A stretch of 64,000 nucleotides of DNA from a bacterium (lineage in GTDB: Bacteria > Acidobacteriota > Thermoanaerobaculia > Multivoradales > J023): NCBI GenBank assembly GCA_024226315.1, contig JAAELT010000631.1:1-64000 (forward strand). Reading direction: 5' to 3'. Numbering within the stretch: the stretch's first letter is position 1; each line of letters starts with the position of its first letter. The notes under the pieces were generated by a model. That model saw only the letters and a program-made list of their open reading frames with translations, was not told where the DNA came from and searched no databases. This document shows, piece after piece, positions 59,856 through 64,000 of this stretch. Made by a program: the position numbers and the translations under genes.

Positions 59856-60164
59856 CTACTTCGAGCGCACCACCAGGCCCACGATCACTTTGCCCCGGTA
59901 CCAGACCGCGACCTCGAGGTGGTCGGGACACTGGCAGAAAGCATCCTGAACGGAGTCCTGGGTTCCGGGGTCGGGGTCGTCGAGGTGCCGCCACTCATCA
60001 TCGACCCACAGCCACAGGCTCCGGGCCATCAGAGGGAAGTATTGCTTCAACTCCAGCCAGTACTTGGTCGCCACGCCTGTCTTCACCGGCACAGCCGTCA
60101 CGATCTCCTCTGCACGCTCACTCTTCGACGCCGACGCCACCGGGCTGGTTCCAGATTCTTCCAT
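59856..60164 (-). CDS. Hypothetical small protein
   Basis: A 102-aa protein. The central region, with YWLELKQYFPLMARSLWLWV, is rich in Trp and Leu and is followed by acidic stretches and CQCPDHLEVAVWY. There is no signal peptide. The ATG follows GGAGG. It is the downstream partner of the lipoprotein gene 57 nt before it. No family is recognised. Confidence 0.6.
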   Translation of the reverse strand: MEESGTSPVASASKSERAEEIVTAVPVKTGVATKYWLELKQYFPLMARSLWLWVDDEWRHLDDPDPGTQDSVQDAFCQCPDHLEVAVWYRGKVIVGLVVRSK

Positions 60165-60220
60165 GATTCACCTCCGTGAGGTTCGTTTCCAGGTGGATTC
60201 CTGTCGTTCTTCGCCGCCGC

Positions 60221-60982
60221 CTACCTTGTCTTGGAAAACGAGCCCTTTTTCGTGGGATCCAGAGTGGCCAGGGTCAGGGTCCGATTCGGATAGGTGAACG
60301 ACAAGGTTCCGGGTGCGACCTCCTCGAACAAGACGTCGTATTTGACGGGCAATTCCTTGATCGCCATCTTGCCTTCCGCGAGCCTGTATCTGAGATCCTC
60401 GGGCGTGAAGATCATCTCGCCTCCCGTCTGGCCCGGGGTGTGGGTGACCTTGACGTTGAAGTACCTGGTCATGGTGGGATCGGGATCCGTGGTCTCGTGG
60501 TATGTGACTTCCAGGGGCTCGACGCTCTCGAGCGAGAGCCCGAGCAGCTTGATGTCCACGATGATGGACGCGTTCACGCCGTCCCAAACGGTCTTCACCT
60601 CGCGCTCGATGCAGGTGTCGATTTTCGTCGACGAAGCGGGCCTCTGTTCGACAGCGTGGCCGCTGTCCGAGTCCGTCTCGTCTCCATGCCGGTCGACCCA
60701 CACCATCGTGTGGTCCACCGCGTTCGGGCATCCGCAGGTCGCGGCGACGAATGCGGGAGTGAGCGGGTTCCCCTTGAAAGCGACGATCTTGTCGACCGGA
60801 TCGGAGGTCGGGCCGAAGAAGTTCCCCGGGATCTCCAGACGCTGTGCTGTCTTCGCCGGATCTGTTTCCCAGCAGTCGGTGCCCTTGCCGATTTTCGGAG
60901 GAAGGCACCCGGTCAGCAATACCGCGGCCACGATCGCCAGGGCGAATCGCAGCATCCACCGGTTCCTCGTACCTGTTCTCAT
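60221..60982 (-). CDS. Lipoprotein of unknown function
   Basis: A 253-aa lipoprotein (MLRFALAIVAAVLLTGC lipobox, start ATG 60982 with AAAGGAGAG before it; the longer frame to 61069 is rejected). The mature part holds several cysteines (DCWETDP, ATCGCPN, DTCIERE) and a beta-rich C-terminal half. It has an unusual mixture of acidic residues and Tyr/Thr strands. I do not recognise the family. It lies divergent from the MMPL transporter. Confidence 0.68.
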   Translation of the reverse strand: MRTGTRNRWMLRFALAIVAAVLLTGCLPPKIGKGTDCWETDPAKTAQRLEIPGNFFGPTSDPVDKIVAFKGNPLTPAFVAATCGCPNAVDHTMVWVDRHGDETDSDSGHAVEQRPASSTKIDTCIEREVKTVWDGVNASIIVDIKLLGLSLESVEPLEVTYHETTDPDPTMTRYFNVKVTHTPGQTGGEMIFTPEDLRYRLAEGKMAIKELPVKYDVLFEEVAPGTLSFTYPNRTLTLATLDPTKKGSFSKTR

Positions 60983-61237
60983 GATTCTCTCCTTTCCACC
61001 AGAGGCCCTCGTGTGTGAAGGCAAGGTTTTATTGAATACAAAGCTTCCCCTTTCGCTCGGAGAAACCAAGCCGAGCAGAGCGCCCTGAGGGCCTATCTCA
61101 ACGAATTAATCTTCAAGTTAACAGAGGTCGGGTCGCCGATCTACTACCCGTGGAGCCGGTTGGTCGACCTACCTTTTCAGGTGGGGTTCACAGGGAGTGG
61201 GCTTCCGATAGAGTCGTGGCGTGTCAGGAAAGTCCAG

Positions 61238-63565
61238 GTGGAAGGCGGGAAGGTGTTGAGACTCGCCGAGACCGCGCTGAACCGTCCCGCCAGCTTTCTG
61301 GGAGCGCTGCTGGCTCTCACCCTGCTCTTCGGGCTGGGCCTGTCGCGATCGGAGCTGCGCACCGACGGCGCGGCGATTCATCCTACCGGCAACCCGACCG
61401 TCGAAGCCTCCCGAACCGACCGCGAGAGCTTCGAAGACCCGGAGCAGGTGCTGATGCTGCTCAGCTCGCGTCCGGGTGGGCCCGCCGTCGCGTCACCCGA
61501 CGGTTTCCGTCTGCTCGAGCGCCTCCACCGTTCGGTCGATGCCTTGCCCGGAGTCCGCGCTGGAGGCGTTCGTTCGCTGGCCAGCCTGCTTGCGCCTCCC
61601 CCCGCGATGGGCCTGCCGATCCCGCGCACCTATCTGGCCACCATCCCCGACGAGCCCTCCGAGCTCGCCGCGTTGGTCGAGCGAATCCGGGAACATCCGC
61701 TGGCGGATGGCCTGTTCCTGGCCGCGGACGGCCGTTCTGCGACGCTGTATGTGCCCTTGCGCGAGGCACACAGTCGGCCGGAGGTGGTCGCCGATCTGGA
61801 AGAATGGATCGCGCGGCAGCGAGGGGCGGACTTCGATCTTCGCCTCACCGGTCCGGTGGTGGCGGAAGTGACGCTGGGCCGGCAGATTCTCTGGGACCTG
61901 GCGTGGTTGACCCCGTTGATGATCGCGCTGATCGCGGTGCTCCTGTGGCTCGGCCTGGGCACGGTCGCCGGGGTCGTCATTCCGCTGGTCGAGGTGTTGG
62001 TGGTCCTGGTCTGGACTCTCGGAGCCATGGCCTGGCTCGGGGTCCCGGTAACGCTCGTCACGACCATCTTGCCGGTGGTGTTGATGGCGATGGCTGTGGC
62101 TGACGAGATCCACTTGTTGGAGAGGCTCGAGGAACGCCTGGACTCGTCGAGCGCATCCGGGCAAGACGGCGCCGAGAAGCGCGAGCACCTTCGGCGGGCG
62201 ACGCTCGCCGCCCTCGACGACGTGGCGCGGCCGATCGTCCTCACCTCGCTGACCACCGCGGCGGGCTTTCTCTCTTTCCTGACCGCCTCGATGGCGCCGG
62301 TGCGGCATTTCGGCGTCTTCACCGCCCTGGGAATTCTGATCGCGATGGTCCTGACCTTCACCTTGATCCCATCGCTGATCGTGCTGCTTCCATGCTCCTG
62401 GTTCGAACGACGGAAGAACCGCGTCGCGGCTGGTCGGCGGCCGTCCAAAGCCCCCACTCACGAGAGATGGCTGGCGCGACACGAGCGGGCGGGAATGTCG
62501 CTGGGTCTCCTGCTGCTGGCCGTGTCGGTCCCCGGGCTGCTGAAGCTGTCCGTCCAGGATTCCTGGGTCGACAACTTCGATCCCGATTCGGAGCTGGTGG
62601 CGGCCGAGCGGGACTTCAACGCCAGTTTCTGGGGCACCTACCGCTTCGACGTCGTTCTGAGAGGTCCGCGCGAGAAGTTCTTCGAGGGCCCCGCGGGTCT
62701 GGAGCTGCTGGAAGACTTTGCCTCGGTGGCTTCCCGGGGGCCCCGCGTGGGCGGACTGGTCTGCCACCTCGCTCCGCTCGAGATCCTGGCGAAGACGGCG
62801 GGTCACCGAGGGAGGGTCTCGACGATGCCTGCCGCCAGCCTGGCCAGGATGATGTCGACGATCCGATTCTTCGGCCGGCGGATCGACCTCGGCCGGGTCC
62901 TCGCCGACGACGGCCGATCGGCCCGCATCCGCATCTTCGTCAACAGCCCCGACTACCGGGAGAGCCTGGAGCTGCGCCGCTACCTCGACCGTGAGCTCGC
63001 ATCTCTGGTGGCGAGCAGGGAGGTCGAGTTTCGCTTCAGTGGCGACCTCCCCGTCGCCATCGAAGTGGTTCGGTCGATCGTCGGCAACCAACTGAGGTCG
63101 ATCGCCTGGACGCTTTTTGGGGTCGGTCTGGTCCTGGCGCTCGCGTTCCGCGGTCTCCGGATGGCCTCGATCGTCCTGGCGCCGGTGGTGGCCGCCACCG
63201 CCATGGTTTTCGGAGGCATGGGCCATGGCGGCCTGCCCCTGGGCATCGCCACCAGCATGTTCGCCGCTCTGACGATCGGCGTGGGTGTCGATTTCGCCAT
63301 CCACTTCTCGCATGTCTACCGGCGGCAGCGGGCCGCCGGCAGCGATCACGAAGAGTCCGTCCTCACGGCCCTGGCGACCAGCGGCAAGGCGATCCGCTGG
63401 AACGCCGTGGTGCTGTCGTCGGGTTTCCTGGTCCTGTCGCTGTCGGCGCTCAAACCCAACCACAGCCTGGGGATCCTGCTGGCAGCGGCGATGGTGGCCT
63501 GCTACTGGGCGACCCTGCTGCTGCTCCCCACCCTGCTGCGCCGAGAGGCCAGATCCTGGCGTTGA
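61238..63565 (+). CDS. RND-superfamily (MMPL/SSD-type) transporter
   Basis: A polytopic protein of about 775 aa from GTG 61238 (AGGAAA six bases before); GTG 61253 is also possible, and the longer frame to TTG 61160 lacks a site. It has 12 helices in two halves. The first half has a helix (ASFLGALLALTLLFGLGL), a periplasmic loop, then helices with VVLMAMAVADEIHLLERLEERL. The second half mirrors it, ending FAALTIGVGVDFAIHFSHVYRR and the final helices. The conserved acidic residues D in ADEIH and GVDFAIH are the proton-relay type. It belongs with sterol-sensing or hopanoid/lipid exporters; the substrate is unknown. Confidence 0.88.
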   Translation: MEGGKVLRLAETALNRPASFLGALLALTLLFGLGLSRSELRTDGAAIHPTGNPTVEASRTDRESFEDPEQVLMLLSSRPGGPAVASPDGFRLLERLHRSVDALPGVRAGGVRSLASLLAPPPAMGLPIPRTYLATIPDEPSELAALVERIREHPLADGLFLAADGRSATLYVPLREAHSRPEVVADLEEWIARQRGADFDLRLTGPVVAEVTLGRQILWDLAWLTPLMIALIAVLLWLGLGTVAGVVIPLVEVLVVLVWTLGAMAWLGVPVTLVTTILPVVLMAMAVADEIHLLERLEERLDSSSASGQDGAEKREHLRRATLAALDDVARPIVLTSLTTAAGFLSFLTASMAPVRHFGVFTALGILIAMVLTFTLIPSLIVLLPCSWFERRKNRVAAGRRPSKAPTHERWLARHERAGMSLGLLLLAVSVPGLLKLSVQDSWVDNFDPDSELVAAERDFNASFWGTYRFDVVLRGPREKFFEGPAGLELLEDFASVASRGPRVGGLVCHLAPLEILAKTAGHRGRVSTMPAASLARMMSTIRFFGRRIDLGRVLADDGRSARIRIFVNSPDYRESLELRRYLDRELASLVASREVEFRFSGDLPVAIEVVRSIVGNQLRSIAWTLFGVGLVLALAFRGLRMASIVLAPVVAATAMVFGGMGHGGLPLGIATSMFAALTIGVGVDFAIHFSHVYRRQRAAGSDHEESVLTALATSGKAIRWNAVVLSSGFLVLSLSALKPNHSLGILLAAAMVACYWATLLLLPTLLRREARSWR

Positions 63566-63688
63566 GCTCCCCGCAAGAGAGCCAGGCGATTCGCCCCGTC
63601 CGCGAGACCGATCGTCCCGGCCGGAGCTGGTGATCTAGTTTTGTTGCTACGATGCGGAATCCAACCACCGACGACAGGAATCAGGATC

Positions 63689-64000
63689 ATGCGCAAAATT
63701 CTCGAAGTGATCACAGCCTTGGCTTGCCTTCTCACCGGTCTCGGGCTTGCCGCTTGCGCGCCGGAGCCGGCCGAGCAGCCGGCTGCCGAGGTGCCGGCCG
63801 CCAAGATCCCGGTCACATCCGCCTCCCAGGAAGCGGTGCGGCTGTATCTCGAGGGTCGGGATCTGGCCGAGAAGCTCCGCGCCGCCGACGCCCGCGAGCT
63901 GTTCGAGCAGGCCGTGGCCGAAGACGACGGCTTCGCCGTCGCCCATCTCGGGATGGCCAACACCTCGCCGACAGCCAGCGACTTTTTCGAATCCCTGGCG
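63689..64000 (+). CDS. TPR lipoprotein (3' partial)
   Basis: The first 104 codons of a lipoprotein. ATG 63689 is preceded by a weak CAGGA. The signal peptide ends in the lipobox GLAAC (Cys at about 23), followed by a Pro/Ala-rich spacer and a first TPR-like helix pair (AVRLYLEGRDLAEKLRAADA, then FEQAVAEDDGFAVAHLGMA). It is cut by the right edge. Such proteins often serve as outer-membrane assembly or secretion scaffolds. Confidence 0.82.
   Translation, partial: MRKILEVITALACLLTGLGLAACAPEPAEQPAAEVPAAKIPVTSASQEAVRLYLEGRDLAEKLRAADARELFEQAVAEDDGFAVAHLGMANTSPTASDFFESLA

Noticed and set aside
61493..63463. A 656-codon antisense open frame over the MMPL transporter
   Set aside because: It is Gln/His/Arg-rich, typical of antisense shadows, and the transporter on the plus strand is clear.

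Overview
The window is GC-rich bacterial DNA with no phage, IS element, CRISPR array, rRNA or tRNA that I can recognise. Gene content suggests a Gram-negative bacterium: TonB receptor, Wza-type export protein, lipoproteins, PBP1A and an outer-membrane barrel. Acidobacteriota is the best guess. The grounds are a VWFA-related domain of the type common in that phylum, a fragment of an FtsX/MacB-type permease, a large NtrY-like kinase and an O-antigen ligase fused to TPRs. This placement is inference, because no 16S or other diagnostic marker is present.

Layout. 0-12.5 kb: the end of a TonB-dependent receptor with a good intrinsic terminator, a relic of hemE, an FHA/AAA+/Fis regulator with degenerate sigma54-contact motifs, urocanate hydratase (hutU), a very large NtrY-like histidine kinase, a lipoprotein and a membrane protein with an HExxH-type motif. 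12.6-22.4 kb: an exopolysaccharide locus with a Wzy/WaaL-type ligase-TPR protein, a divergent Cys-rich secreted protein, an outer-membrane barrel, an SH3-Wza fusion, a Wzc-type tyrosine kinase and a Crp/Fnr regulator. 22.5-32.2 kb: an isolated tandem BMC-domain protein, an MscS channel, a zinc metalloprotease, a TerB-like protein, a PilZ protein, an OPT transporter and a glutaminyl cyclase. 32.2-34.8 kb: rpsF-rpsR-rplI with promoter and leader hairpin, then a methyltransferase. 34.8-45.8 kb: PBP1A, a decayed gene, two convergent PIN-type toxin-antitoxin pairs, uvrB and a topoisomerase III-RecQ fusion.

45.8-59 kb is accessory in character. It holds a BlaI/BlaR1-like pair whose sensor is replaced by a VWFA domain, an ABC-type ATPase overlapping a DUF4276 (TOPRIM-like) gene, an NhaC antiporter, a TIGR04076/aldo-keto reductase pair, BrnT/BrnA, a single-chain ImmA/IrrE peptidase-TIR protein, a DUF5343-like protein and two unknown genes behind a strong promoter with palindromes. 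59-64 kb holds small secreted proteins, an RND/MMPL transporter and the start of a TPR lipoprotein.

The best candidates for undescribed biology are the IrrE-TIR fusion with the perfect inverted repeat upstream of it, the ATPase-DUF4276 pair, the TopB-RecQ fusion (which carries an in-frame interspersed repeat in its linker), the M56-VWFA signalling protein and the orphan tandem BMC protein.
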